Positions 17,628-26,229 are shown, numbered from the stretch's first letter. The stretch: 57,046 nucleotides of DNA from Chlamydiales bacterium (GCA_028278035.1 JANQFC010000071.1:1-57046), one strand, 5' to 3'. The notes: generated by a model not told the origin, from the sequence alone. A program made the numbers and translations.

Positions 17628-19795
17628 GATATAGATTTTTCTTGCTTCAAAGCATGTTTTAAACCTGTAAATCTTTTAATCACTTCATTATTTTTAACAG
17701 CAATTGCAACAGCCTTGGTTGTGCCTAGAACAACAACTAGCTGTTTGCCCCTGGTTATTGCCGTATAGATTAAATTTCTATATAGAAGTTTAAAATGGGT
17801 TGTATGAATAGGAATTATTATGCATGGACATTCGCTGCCCTGATATTTATGAACGGATACTGCATAAGACAAAGTTAGTTCGTCAAGCTCTGAAAATTCA
17901 TAGTTTACAGTGTTTTCTTCAAAAGCGACTATTACCTGCTGTTCTATAGTGTCAATCTTAATAATTCTTCCAATATCTCCATTGAAAACGTTTTTATTGT
18001 AATTGTTTTTTATCTGCATGACTTTGTCTTGTTCATGGAACCTACTGCCTGCTCTGAAAAGAGGTTTGGGAGATGGGTTTAATGCATTCTGCAAAAGCAT
18101 ATTTAAATTTTCAATACCGATCTTGCCCTTTTTCATGGGGGACAATACCTGTATGTCATTGACCGGATGGAGGTTTCTTTTTTTAGGAAGTTCTTTTTCT
18201 ACAAGTTTTAAGATCTTTTTTTGTATTTCTTCTACGTCAGTGATAGGATAAAATAAAAAGTCAGAATCTTTTTCCTGCGATATTTCAGGGAAAAGCCCGC
18301 TGTTTATTTTATGGGCATTTAAAATAATTTGAGAGTCTTTTGCCTGTCTGTATATTTCGCTGAGTTTTGTGTATCCTATTTTTTCAGAGGCTATAAGATC
18401 TTTTAGAACATATCCCGGCCCGACGCTTGGAAGCTGGTCAATATCACCCACAAAAATAATTTTTGTATAAGACGGAAGGGCTTTTAAGAGATGGTTCATT
18501 AAAAAAGTATCTATCATTGATGCTTCATCAATTATTATTAAATCGCATTTAAGGGGGTTATTTTCGCATTTCTTGAAACCTTTGGATGAAAAGTCGAACT
18601 CAAGCAGACAATGGATTGTAAAGGCCTTTTTATGCGTTATTTCGGTAAGTCGTTTAGCGGCTCTGCCTGTAGGAGCGGCCAAGAATATTTTATTGGTGAT
18701 CATTTTGTATATTTCTAAAATGGCGTTTACTATTGTAGATTTGCCTGTTCCTGGTCCTCCTGTTATAATATGAACTTTTTCTAAAATTGCTTGTTTTATC
18801 GCTTCTTTTTGTTTTTCAGCAAGTTGTATATTTTGTTTTTCCTGAACCCAAAGAAGTGCTTTTTCCAAGTCTATTTCTCTTACGTCTTGAGGGCAGGTAT
18901 TTATTCTGTGGAGCTCGTAAGCTATTGTTTTTTCAAAGTTGTATAAGGATTTTAGCCAGATGCAGTTTGTTTTTATGCCGTCTATTAAAAGTTCTTCTTG
19001 AGTTATTTGATTGTCTAGTAAAAGTTTTTGCAGCTCTTTTAAAATAAGCTTTTCATCTACTTCCAAGATATTTTCTGCACTAGGCAGAAAGTCATCTAAA
19101 GGATAGCAGGTATGACCTTGCAAAGTGAGTTCATGAAGTACGTATTCAATGCCGGAAGATATTCTCAAGGGACTGTCCAACTCGAATCCCATGTTTTTTG
19201 CGATATTATCTGCTATTTTAAAGCCGATACCTGTGATATCTCTAGCCAGGGTATAGGGATTGATTTTAACGTTATCGATTGTTTTGTCGCCGTATATTTT
19301 ATATATTTTTTGAGCGTATGTCGGGCTTATTCCGTATGTTCTTAAAAATATGATAATATCTCTAATTGCTTTTTGCTCATCAAAGCATTCAATGATTTTT
19401 TCTATTCTTTTTTTTCCGATGCCGGGTACTTCCTGAAGTCTTCTAGGTGTTTTTTCGATGATATCTAAAGTATCCGTTCCGAATTTATGAACAATTTTTT
19501 CGGCGTAGACAGGGCCGATCCCTTTTACCAAACCTGATTCTAAATATTTTTGTATCCCTATAAGGTCAGCAGGCGAGGTGATTTTATATTCTTTTACATC
19601 GAACTGTTTACCGAAATTAGGATGAGATTTCCATTCTCCTTCTAACTGCAAGGTCTCTCCAGGCTGCACGGACGGCATGCATCCGACTATAGTTATCAAA
19701 AAATTTTTATTATTTTCCTTAAGTTTTGCTACCGTAAAGCCGTTTTCCTGGTTTTGAAAAACAATATTTTCTATGTAACCCTTGATTGTATCCAT
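17594..19795 (-). CDS. recD2: RecD2-type DNA helicase
   Basis: RecD2 is a 5'-3' superfamily 1B helicase that works without RecBC. The 733-residue protein has an N-terminal OB-like region, helix-hairpin-helix segments (about 80-200), Walker A GGPGTGKST (about 344-352), Walker B LIIIDEASM, and the helicase motifs FVGDIDQLPSVGPG and SVHKYQGSE near the C-terminus. It is complete. The 3' end runs 34 bases into metG on the other strand, so the two messages are antisense there. The metG-recD neighbourhood also occurs, as I recall, in Chlamydia. Confidence 0.94.
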   Translation of the reverse strand: MDTIKGYIENIVFQNQENGFTVAKLKENNKNFLITIVGCMPSVQPGETLQLEGEWKSHPNFGKQFDVKEYKITSPADLIGIQKYLESGLVKGIGPVYAEKIVHKFGTDTLDIIEKTPRRLQEVPGIGKKRIEKIIECFDEQKAIRDIIIFLRTYGISPTYAQKIYKIYGDKTIDNVKINPYTLARDITGIGFKIADNIAKNMGFELDSPLRISSGIEYVLHELTLQGHTCYPLDDFLPSAENILEVDEKLILKELQKLLLDNQITQEELLIDGIKTNCIWLKSLYNFEKTIAYELHRINTCPQDVREIDLEKALLWVQEKQNIQLAEKQKEAIKQAILEKVHIITGGPGTGKSTIVNAILEIYKMITNKIFLAAPTGRAAKRLTEITHKKAFTIHCLLEFDFSSKGFKKCENNPLKCDLIIIDEASMIDTFLMNHLLKALPSYTKIIFVGDIDQLPSVGPGYVLKDLIASEKIGYTKLSEIYRQAKDSQIILNAHKINSGLFPEISQEKDSDFLFYPITDVEEIQKKILKLVEKELPKKRNLHPVNDIQVLSPMKKGKIGIENLNMLLQNALNPSPKPLFRAGSRFHEQDKVMQIKNNYNKNVFNGDIGRIIKIDTIEQQVIVAFEENTVNYEFSELDELTLSYAVSVHKYQGSECPCIIIPIHTTHFKLLYRNLIYTAITRGKQLVVVLGTTKAVAIAVKNNEVIKRFTGLKHALKQEKSISQETMLPGFNS

Positions 19796-19875
19796 AATAT
19801 CTCTTTTTTTTAAAAGCTTACCAATATAAGATATTGAATAAAATAATTAATTTTTATAAACTAAAATAGATTTTT

Positions 19876-19947
19876 TCCGGGTTAGCTCAGTGGTAGAGCA
19901 GTTGACTGTTAATCAATTGGTCGTAGGTTCGAATCCTTCACCCGGAG
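19876..19947 (+). tRNA. tRNA-Asn (anticodon GTT)
   Basis: The 72-nt gene folds into a cloverleaf: acceptor TCCGGGT/ACCCGGA, D arm GCTC/GAGC, anticodon stem GTTGA/TCAAT with loop CTGTTAA, and T arm GTAGG/CCTTC with one T-T mismatch. CCA is not encoded. Its 3' 44 bases plus the next T recur at 26021 and 30324, which marks it as the likely insertion target of the accessory region to its right. Confidence 0.93.
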
Positions 19948-19948
19948 T
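19904..19948. repeat. left attachment-like repeat inside tRNA-Asn
   Basis: These 45 bases, from the anticodon loop to one base past the tRNA end, are identical at 30324-30368 and match 26021-26061 over 41 bases. Integrative elements commonly use such tRNA 3' halves as attachment sites. No integrase gene is visible nearby. Confidence 0.75.
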
Positions 19949-19950
19949 CT

Positions 19951-19978
19951 AAAAGCCCTCTTTTTAGAGGGCTTTTTT
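19951..19978 (+). terminator. terminator after tRNA-Asn
   Basis: AAAAGCCCTCT and AGAGGGCTTTT form an 11-bp stem with a TTTT loop, followed by more T residues. A near copy follows the tRNA fragment at 30375. Confidence 0.85.
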
Positions 19979-20016
19979 GTTCTTGTTTATAAAACAAATA
20001 AAATTCTTTTTTAATG

Positions 20017-20236
20017 TTAATATTTATTTTTGGTAGCTTGTAGCAAAAAGAACTTAAATAATCTACAAAAGCCAACTGTATGAATAGAAAAAAAGAGAAT
20101 AGTTGCCAGCAATCCAAAAATTATCATTTGCATTCCTATTTCTGCAATTGTCGGTAGATTTCTTACACTAGTTACAAAAGCTGACGAATCATAATAAGAG
20201 TAAATAAGCTCATCTAGGTTTAGGTTCTTTTTTCAT
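20017..20236 (-). pseudogene. small membrane protein with frameshift in A-run
   Basis: From the stop at 20017 the frame is open through about 67 codons, with one hydrophobic segment (MQMIIFGLLATILFFSIH) and a basic C-terminus. The ATG at 20236 is in another frame; dropping one A from the AAAAAA run just after it would join them as MKKNLNLDEL. No Shine-Dalgarno sequence is seen. The last 25 codons are part of the segment duplicated at 30403-30505. Slippage in the A-run or true decay are both possible. The family is unknown. Confidence 0.5.
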
Positions 20237-20514
20237 ATAATTAACTTGGGTTGTTTTATATTTTAACCTATAAAACTTATGAAATATTACTTTAACATAA
20301 AAACAATAGTTTTAAAAATAGAATTAGCGGAATACTTAAATGTTTATAGTTAAATGTTAGTTAATTCTAAGTATGCTTTTTTAAATTAAATAAAAGATAA
20401 ATATATAGTTTTAGAATAGCTTTGAATTATTAATGTCTTTTATAATATTTTTATCTAAAATATAATATTAAGATTATTCACTAAACAAAAGGTCATTATA
20501 AGATAACTGAAAAA

Positions 20515-21331
20515 TTGACACTATTTGAAGCTTTAAAAAGAATATATCCCGATTCTTCAAATATCACTATAAGAAATTTTTTAAAAAATAAAAGGGTATA
20601 TGTAGATAATATTTTAATTGTAAATCCTAAAGAAATAATTGAAAAAGATAAAACTATATCAGTATATCCTATAATCAAAAAAATTCCTTATGGAATTGAA
20701 GTAATTTTTGAGGATAAGGGATATATTAGTAGTAAACAAGCCCGAGGGTTTATTGAGTGTTCCTTTGGATAATGAAAAAACTGAAAATGCTCTTTCAATT
20801 TTAAGGCAATACTTTGATACAAAAAATATTTTTGTAGTGCATAGAATAGATAAAGGCACATCAGGCGTTATGATGTTTGCCAAAAATCAACAGACAGTTG
20901 AAAAGCTCAGCTTTATGTTTAAAAATCATGAACTTAAAAGAGAGTATCTCGCGATTGTTTCAGGGAATTTAAAAGAAAATAAAGGCACTTGGAAAAGTTA
21001 TCTTTTAGAAGATGAAAATATAATGTTAGATCTGTTAGTAAAGAAAAAGGCAAACTCGCTGACTCATTTTTCAGTTATTAAAAGATCTAAAAAGTTTAGC
21101 TATTTAAAATTAAATTTAGCAACGGGAAGAAAACATCAGATAAGGGTTCATTGCAAAGATGCTAATCATCCGATTCTAGATGATAAAAGATATTCTTTAT
21201 TAAAGGGCCCAATATCTAGAATGTGTCTTCATTCTCATTTATTAGAATTTTTTCATCTTATCACTAATGAAAAAATGAGCTTTACAGCTCCTATTTTTCA
21301 GCGATTTAAAAAATTGGGAAATTTTAAATAA
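20515..21331 (+). pseudogene. RluA-family pseudouridine synthase, frameshifted
   Basis: The sequence parallels the intact gene at 42709-43554 along its whole length. An S4-like N-terminal part (YPDSSNITIRNFLKNKRVYV) is in one frame, and the catalytic part with VVHRIDKGTSGVMMFAKN lies in the next. Removing one G from GGG at 20718-20720 restores EDKDILVVNKPEGLLSVPLDNE, so a single insertion breaks the gene. The rest is undamaged, which points to a recent event, a sequence error or a recoding site. The protein would modify uridines in rRNA or tRNA. It lies in the first tRNA-Asn island. Confidence 0.85.
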
Positions 21332-21342
21332 ATTGAAATCTA

Positions 21343-22023
21343 TTATTTTGTATTTATAGCTTTTATATAACGATTATTGACAGTTTCCCAATCAATATTT
21401 TCGAAAAAAGTTTGAATATATTTATTTCTATTCAATCCAAATTCTGGCATATAGGCATGTTCCCAAACATCCATTACTAAAATAGGTTTGCCTCCTGCTA
21501 AATGATTGGTATTGTGCTCATTTATCCAGACATTTATGAGTTTATTATTTTCTGGATCTAAGTATAATACACTCCAACCGATTCCTCTTATCATTCCAGT
21601 TGCAATAAAATCCTTTTTCCAATCATCAAAATTATTAAATTGTTCTTCTAAAGCTTTTATAAGTTCTGTTTTTTTTGAAAATTTATCATCATTTCCTAAG
21701 TTGCTAAAATATAATTCATGTAAACGCATGCCATCGAATTCCCAACCGAATCTATGTTTGAGAGCCTGATACTCATAACTACTCATTTGATTTTGTTTTT
21801 CCAACTGTTTGAGTTTTTTTAAAAAATAATTTGTATTGTTTACATAACCACGATATAGGTTAAAATGCAATTTTAATAAATCAGAATCAAAGGTTGTTTT
21901 TTTAAGAAGATAAGAAAAATCTCTAGCTTTATAAAACTCTTCATTTTTTTGCGTATTAGATATATCTAAGGCATGTAAAGAAATAATACAAAAAAAGAAA
22001 TATAGAAATAATGATCTTAACAT
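21343..22023 (-). CDS. secreted Fe/Mn superoxide dismutase
   Basis: The enzyme dismutates superoxide. The 226-residue protein begins with a hydrophobic leader (LFLYFFFCIISLHA, residues 4-17) typical of a signal peptide, so it acts outside the cytoplasm. Metal ligands are visible: His in KLHFNLYRGYVNNTN, His in GMRLHELYF, and Asp and His in VMDVWEHAYMPEF. The usual HHxxHH at the first ligand is reduced to a single His, but all four ligands are present. A secreted dismutase could protect an intracellular bacterium against host superoxide. It lies in the first island, convergent with the broken RluA gene. Confidence 0.88.
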   Translation of the reverse strand: MLRSLFLYFFFCIISLHALDISNTQKNEEFYKARDFSYLLKKTTFDSDLLKLHFNLYRGYVNNTNYFLKKLKQLEKQNQMSSYEYQALKHRFGWEFDGMRLHELYFSNLGNDDKFSKKTELIKALEEQFNNFDDWKKDFIATGMIRGIGWSVLYLDPENNKLINVWINEHNTNHLAGGKPILVMDVWEHAYMPEFGLNRNKYIQTFFENIDWETVNNRYIKAINTK

Positions 22024-22150
22024 ATTAATTAACTCTCCGATATTGTTGAATTGAGATTAAAAAAAAATTTTAAATAACAATGTAAAAAATATTCAATAGT
22101 TTTTATAAATATAGAGTGTTTTTATTAAAGCCAACCAAATATATAGATAT

Positions 22151-22636
22151 ATGAAAAATAATTTATTTAGAATTAGAAAAGCTCAGATTCTAGATGTTTC
22201 TCTTATACTTCAAATGATAAAAGAACTTGCTGCATATGAAAAACTTTTAGATGAAGTAATAACTGATGAAAAAACTCTTTTAAAGAGTCTTTTTGAGGAT
22301 CCTAAAGGTCCAGAAGTATTAATTATAGAAGAAAAAGAAAATCCTATTGGCTTTGTTCTTTTTTTTCATAATTTTTCAACTTTTTTGGGTAAAAAAGGCA
22401 TTTATATTGAAGATCTTTATATAAAAGAAGAATATAGAGGAAAAGGATACGGAGAAGCTATTTTCAAAGAAATATGTAAAATTGCCAAAGAAAGAAATTG
22501 TGGTCGAATTGAATGGTGGGTTCTTGATTGGAATGAACGTGCTATTAAATTTTATAAAAAAATCGGTGCAATTCCAATGAAAGATTGGACGGTTTTCAGA
22601 ATGACAGATGAAGGTATTGAGAAATTGTTAAAATAA
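22151..22636 (+). CDS. GNAT acetyltransferase, diamine acetyltransferase-like
   Basis: The 161-residue protein is a single GNAT domain. The acetyl-CoA loop is YRGKGYGEAIF (about 96-106) and the C-terminal part reads EWWVLDWNERAIKFYKKIGA. This combination, with IYIEDLYIKEEYRGKGYG, resembles the eukaryotic spermidine/spermine N-acetyltransferase group. Acetylating host or own polyamines is therefore a possible role; the substrate is inferred. The ATG lacks a clear Shine-Dalgarno sequence. Confidence 0.85.
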   Translation: MKNNLFRIRKAQILDVSLILQMIKELAAYEKLLDEVITDEKTLLKSLFEDPKGPEVLIIEEKENPIGFVLFFHNFSTFLGKKGIYIEDLYIKEEYRGKGYGEAIFKEICKIAKERNCGRIEWWVLDWNERAIKFYKKIGAIPMKDWTVFRMTDEGIEKLLK

Positions 22637-22757
22637 TATTCAACAATATAAAGTTTTTTCATATTTAGAAAGGGCGTATAAAAAAATTAAAATATTTTTT
22701 ATTGCTATTTTTCTTTCGAAAATGATTTAATCTCGCGAAAAAATATAGTCAATCAAT

Positions 22758-24869
22758 ATGGGATTCAATTTATGTTGTGGGAGAAGGTCTCAACATACAC
22801 CAACTCTGCCATTACCTCCTGATCATGAAGCTATCGATCCATTTTTTAATCAAGGACGAGAAACTTTATCAGTAAGAATTTCTGCAATTATTCGACACGA
22901 ATTAAATCAAGGAAATAATGCAAAGAGATTAAATAAAGCTCTTCGAGACATGTTAGCTAGAATAAGAACGGGAGTTGCTCCAACAACGGCAGAGCCTACT
23001 CAAGAAGAGCTCATGCAAGAAGGGGCTGGAGTGGGAATTATGACATTGGAGCCCACTCAAGAACTTGATGAGAAGAATCTTGCTAGTGAAATGCCTCCTC
23101 ATGCAAATACATTTATTGCTAGAATGCAAAGAATTTGGCAAAAATGTCTATCTAGATTCAGAGCTGATCCTATACTGCCGCCGCCGGATATTGAACTTGC
23201 TGAAGTTGCAAGAGTTGTAGAGCTAGAGGATTCTCCTCCAGAAATTACTGCAGCTTCTCAAACTATGTCTGAAGCTGTTGAAGAGCCAAGAACAAGACCT
23301 GATGTTCCTGATATTGTTCAAGCACGTGCAGCTTATTTGAGAGTTTTAGCTGAAGTAAAAGATCTTTCTACAAGAGATGGGCAAACATTTGCATCAACAG
23401 AGCATAAAGAGCCTTTTGGTGATGTTACTTTTAGTTTTGCGGAAGAAGCTGAATTTGCTTCAAGTCAAGAATATTATGAAGAAAAAATCGATGAAGGATT
23501 TGATTGGTTTCATGCTCCAACAGGAAGTAGTTGTTTTGAATTATTGGATCCCAGCACTATTGAGGATCCCAAAGTTGTTCAAGAACAAAATCCATATATT
23601 TTTATGGAATGTTTATTACATTCTGCATTTTATTTTTATAAGCAAGCATTATCCGAGGATTTAGAGCCTTTAGATAAAAATCAATCTGTTTTGTCTTCTA
23701 AAAGTATATTTGCATCTCGAATATTTACAAGTGAAAAAGCTCATATGCTTGCTAATTATCTAGCTTTAATGGAATTAAAAAAAATTTATATTATGCGCAA
23801 AACAGTGTCAGAAAAAGTTCAGGCTATTCGTCATTGGATAACTAAAAATCAAGAATTTCTATATGGAATAGAAGCTTTATTTATTAATTTCGAATTAACT
23901 CCTAATGTTAGATTTTTAACAGAAATTCCTAATGAAATTAGATATTTATTTAATTGTTCTTTTTTAGATATTAAATCTCCTTTTCTAACTAAGGTTCATC
24001 TTGCTCTGCCTAATTTGCGACAATGTTGCATTGATTGTAGCAATATAGCATCTATGCATTTTGATGAAGGGTTGCCATTGCAAGAATTAGAAATTATCAA
24101 TAATAATCAAATTTTAGAAATACCTTCAGATATTACAAAACTTTCATCTTTAAAAAAATTACGATTAGAAAAAAGTAGTAAATTAACTACACTTGATAAT
24201 CTACCTCCTACTTTGCTCAGCTTATTTCTTGTAAGTAATTATCAGATAGAAGATTTAAGCTCTCTTTCATTACCTAATTTAGAACAATTGATTATTGATG
24301 GTTTAAATACAGATAAATTATGCACTTTTGCAAATGTAGCTAAATTAAGAGATTTAAGTATAACTAATAATGATAGAATTACAGCAATACCTGAAGATGT
24401 AAATAATTTGCAATTTTTACAAAAATTAAGAATTGCAAAATGTAGTAAGTTAATCTCAATTGGTCGTTTACCCTCTTCTTTGCGAAGATTGTTTATCGTC
24501 CATAATGCTAATTTAACGGGATTTGAAGAGGGCTTAAGTTGGGTTTTACCATCAGCTCATAAAATAAGATTAGCAAATAACTCTTTGAATGGCAGACTAC
24601 CTTTTGATGTTAAAGATCTTCCTCAGTTAGAAGTTTTAGACATTTCAGCTAATGCATATACAAGACTTCCTGAGGCTATTTCTCCATCGAATCTTTCGCA
24701 TGTAATATTATTACTTGGTATCGAAGATCCTTTTGAATATGTTCAAAAATATGCCGCTATATGGCAAGCAAATGGTAGAAATGATTATAAGCCTAATCCT
24801 TTTGGTGATGAAGAAAAAGAAAGAATTAGATATATATTTCGTGATAGACCAGATATAACTGTAATTTAA
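22758..24869 (+). CDS. leucine-rich-repeat protein, candidate host-directed effector
   Basis: The 703-residue protein starts MGFNLCCGRR. Gly2 with adjacent Cys6-Cys7 resembles eukaryotic N-myristoylation plus palmitoylation signals; this similarity is seen, its use is inferred. Residues about 20-350 are unrecognised and acidic, with a Pro-rich segment. From about 370 to 650, leucine-rich repeats of 20-25 residues appear (LQELEIINNNQILEIPSDIT, LSSLKKLRLEKSSKL). There is no signal peptide or membrane helix. Similar LRR proteins bind host proteins or act in ubiquitin pathways. It sits in the first tRNA-Asn island. Confidence 0.8.
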   Translation: MGFNLCCGRRSQHTPTLPLPPDHEAIDPFFNQGRETLSVRISAIIRHELNQGNNAKRLNKALRDMLARIRTGVAPTTAEPTQEELMQEGAGVGIMTLEPTQELDEKNLASEMPPHANTFIARMQRIWQKCLSRFRADPILPPPDIELAEVARVVELEDSPPEITAASQTMSEAVEEPRTRPDVPDIVQARAAYLRVLAEVKDLSTRDGQTFASTEHKEPFGDVTFSFAEEAEFASSQEYYEEKIDEGFDWFHAPTGSSCFELLDPSTIEDPKVVQEQNPYIFMECLLHSAFYFYKQALSEDLEPLDKNQSVLSSKSIFASRIFTSEKAHMLANYLALMELKKIYIMRKTVSEKVQAIRHWITKNQEFLYGIEALFINFELTPNVRFLTEIPNEIRYLFNCSFLDIKSPFLTKVHLALPNLRQCCIDCSNIASMHFDEGLPLQELEIINNNQILEIPSDITKLSSLKKLRLEKSSKLTTLDNLPPTLLSLFLVSNYQIEDLSSLSLPNLEQLIIDGLNTDKLCTFANVAKLRDLSITNNDRITAIPEDVNNLQFLQKLRIAKCSKLISIGRLPSSLRRLFIVHNANLTGFEEGLSWVLPSAHKIRLANNSLNGRLPFDVKDLPQLEVLDISANAYTRLPEAISPSNLSHVILLLGIEDPFEYVQKYAAIWQANGRNDYKPNPFGDEEKERIRYIFRDRPDITVI

Positions 24870-24956
24870 TATTTCAAAAACTCTTCAAAGTATTTGCTTG
24901 GTTAATATTTGCTAAAAATTGATTTTTATAAATTTATTGTGAATTAGCAATTAAGA

Positions 24957-25151
24957 ATTACCTTTGGAAAAGCTGTTCGAAAAAGAAGAGAACATTTAAA
25001 TCTCACTCAAGAGGAACTAGCTGAAAAAGCTTCTTTACATCCTACTTACATTGGGTCTGTTGAAAGAGGAGAAAGAAACATATCATTAGAAAATATTGTG
25101 AGATTAGCTAAAGCTTTGAAGTGTTCTCCTAAAGATCTGATGATTGAATAA
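24957..25151 (+). CDS. XRE-family HTH regulator with probable ATT start
   Basis: The frame is open from 24948 to 25151 but has no ATG, GTG or TTG near its beginning. Starting at ATT 24957 gives MTFGKAVRKRREHLNLTQEE, the usual start of a stand-alone Cro/C1-type repressor of about 64 residues. The HTH follows (QEELAEKASLHPTYIGSVERGERNISLENI). Such small regulators are common in mobile or restriction loci. Loss of the start codon (a pseudogene) is the alternative. It lies in the first island, convergent with the membrane gene at 25174. Confidence 0.65.
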   Translation: MTFGKAVRKRREHLNLTQEELAEKASLHPTYIGSVERGERNISLENIVRLAKALKCSPKDLMIE

Positions 25152-25173
25152 TAAATATTTTTTTGAAGCAACT

Positions 25174-25533
25174 TTATTGCTTTGTTTCATTTTCAATTCT
25201 AGTAATTATGCCATTTTTTTGGGATTTGTTTATTCCGGCAAAAATAAAAGCAATGATTGCAAAAACTAAAGAAATAGAACCCACTAATATGCAAAATAAT
25301 TTTGTATTTTTATACAGTGAATTCCATGAGGCTAGGATAAATACTGAAGACATCATTAGAGACAGAAAAAATGATCCAATTGATGAGAAAACAGCCATAT
25401 GCGTATTGATTAATGATATTGCATCTAATTCATTCCGATTAACAGAAAACATTTCCATTTGTCTTTGTTTAGGAATAATTATTACAGGTTGTTTATTTTC
25501 ATCAAAAGAAAAAGATGGTGGATTAATACTCAT
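25174..25533 (-). CDS. small membrane protein, two predicted helices
   Basis: The 119-residue protein has two hydrophobic segments (FFLSLMMSSVFILASW, about 53-68, and FCILVGSISLVFAIIAFIFAG, about 80-100) and a hydrophilic N-terminus. The opposite strand is also open, but this strand fits better: its ATG overlaps the end of the preceding zinc-ribbon frame, indicating coupled translation. The family is not recognised. Confidence 0.6.
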   Translation of the reverse strand: MSINPPSFSFDENKQPVIIIPKQRQMEMFSVNRNELDAISLINTHMAVFSSIGSFFLSLMMSSVFILASWNSLYKNTKLFCILVGSISLVFAIIAFIFAGINKSQKNGIITRIENETKQ

Positions 25534-25812
25534 TATTTTCTTCCTCTTTTGAAGACAATAATCCTAATATAACTGCATTAAAGTATTTAGTATTTCCGCA
25601 TTCAAGACAGGTTACTGTTAATACTGGAGCTACTGGACCTTTACCAAGTATTAATTTTCCTTCAAATCTTGGAGATACTGATAAAAAATCTGATATAATC
25701 CATTGATTTTTTCCACAACATTCACAATTTTTATTATTCCATTTTTTTCAAGGAATTCTAAAGCTTTCTTTCGTTTTTCCTTGTTTTAAAATTTTTTTTG
25801 ATCATCTTGCAT
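25523..25812 (-). pseudogene. zinc-ribbon protein remnant
   Basis: The C-terminal part is a clear zinc ribbon: NCECCGKNQW and TCLECGNTKYFNAVI place two CxxC pairs about 40 residues apart. The N-terminal part (MQDDQKKF, then KEKRKKALEFLEKN) contains a TAA stop and is in another frame, changing at the GAAAAAAAT run. Two lesions suggest decay. The type looks like the small bacterial zinc-ribbon proteins that precede a membrane gene, as here. Confidence 0.65.
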
Positions 25813-26020
25813 GATTACACTCAATATAAATAAAAATATTTTTGCTTAATAGCTAAAAAGTTCGTAATTTTACCGTAGTATTAAATAATCTTCAATTGAA
25901 TAAAGGTGTCTTAATTAACCAACTATTACCTTGTAGTATTTTAGATATTCAATTACTCTATGAAATTTAGGTTAATTAAGGATAATATAAGTAGATTTTT
26001 AAGCATATTTTTTTAAGACC

Positions 26021-26061
26021 GTTAATCAATTGGTCGTAGGTTCGAATCCTTCACCCGGAGT
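26021..26061. repeat. internal attachment-like copy of the tRNA-Asn 3' end
   Basis: These 41 bases are identical to tRNA-Asn 19908-19948; the preceding base differs (GACC instead of GACT). They separate the first island from the second. The 160 bases to the left share blocks with the bases left of 30324 (AATTTAGGTTAATT, TTTTTNAAGAC), so both islands have related right ends. Bases 25813-26020 hold no gene. Confidence 0.75.
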
Positions 26062-26065
26062 TTTT

Positions 26066-26093
26066 AAAGTCCCTCAATCGAGGGGCTTTTTTT
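26066..26093 (+). terminator. terminator after tRNA fragment
   Basis: AAAGTCCCTC and GAGGGGCTTT pair with one G-T around AATC and are followed by a T-run. Its arms differ from those of the terminators at 19951 and 30375, but the position after the tRNA end is the same. Confidence 0.8.
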
Positions 26094-26106
26094 ATGGAGT
26101 AAATAT

Positions 26107-26229
26107 ATGTCTAATTGGATGTGGATATCAATCGGCTCGATTTTTGGAAGTTTATTTTTAATAAAAAACTTGATAGTAATAGTTATTTCCAATTTACTGG
26201 ATAGCAAGCATAAAGGGTTTAAGAGATAA
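26107..26229 (+). CDS. 40-residue membrane peptide
   Basis: The short frame MSNWMWISIGSIFGSLFL... has GGAG eight bases before its ATG, a single hydrophobic helix (about 5-30) and a basic end (HKGFKR). It starts 14 bases before the autotransporter gene and is likely cotranscribed with it. It could aid its export or be a leader peptide. It is too short to name. Confidence 0.55.
   Translation: MSNWMWISIGSIFGSLFLIKNLIVIVISNLLDSKHKGFKR

Noticed and set aside
25163..25552. Plus-strand open frame of 129 codons opposite the small membrane gene
   Set aside because: The minus-strand frame has a translational overlap with the upstream zinc ribbon and a better membrane-protein pattern; the plus frame starts at TTG without support.
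26021..26061. Second tRNA-Asn gene
   Set aside because: Only the 3' half is present; the acceptor 5' strand and D arm are missing, as also at 30324.
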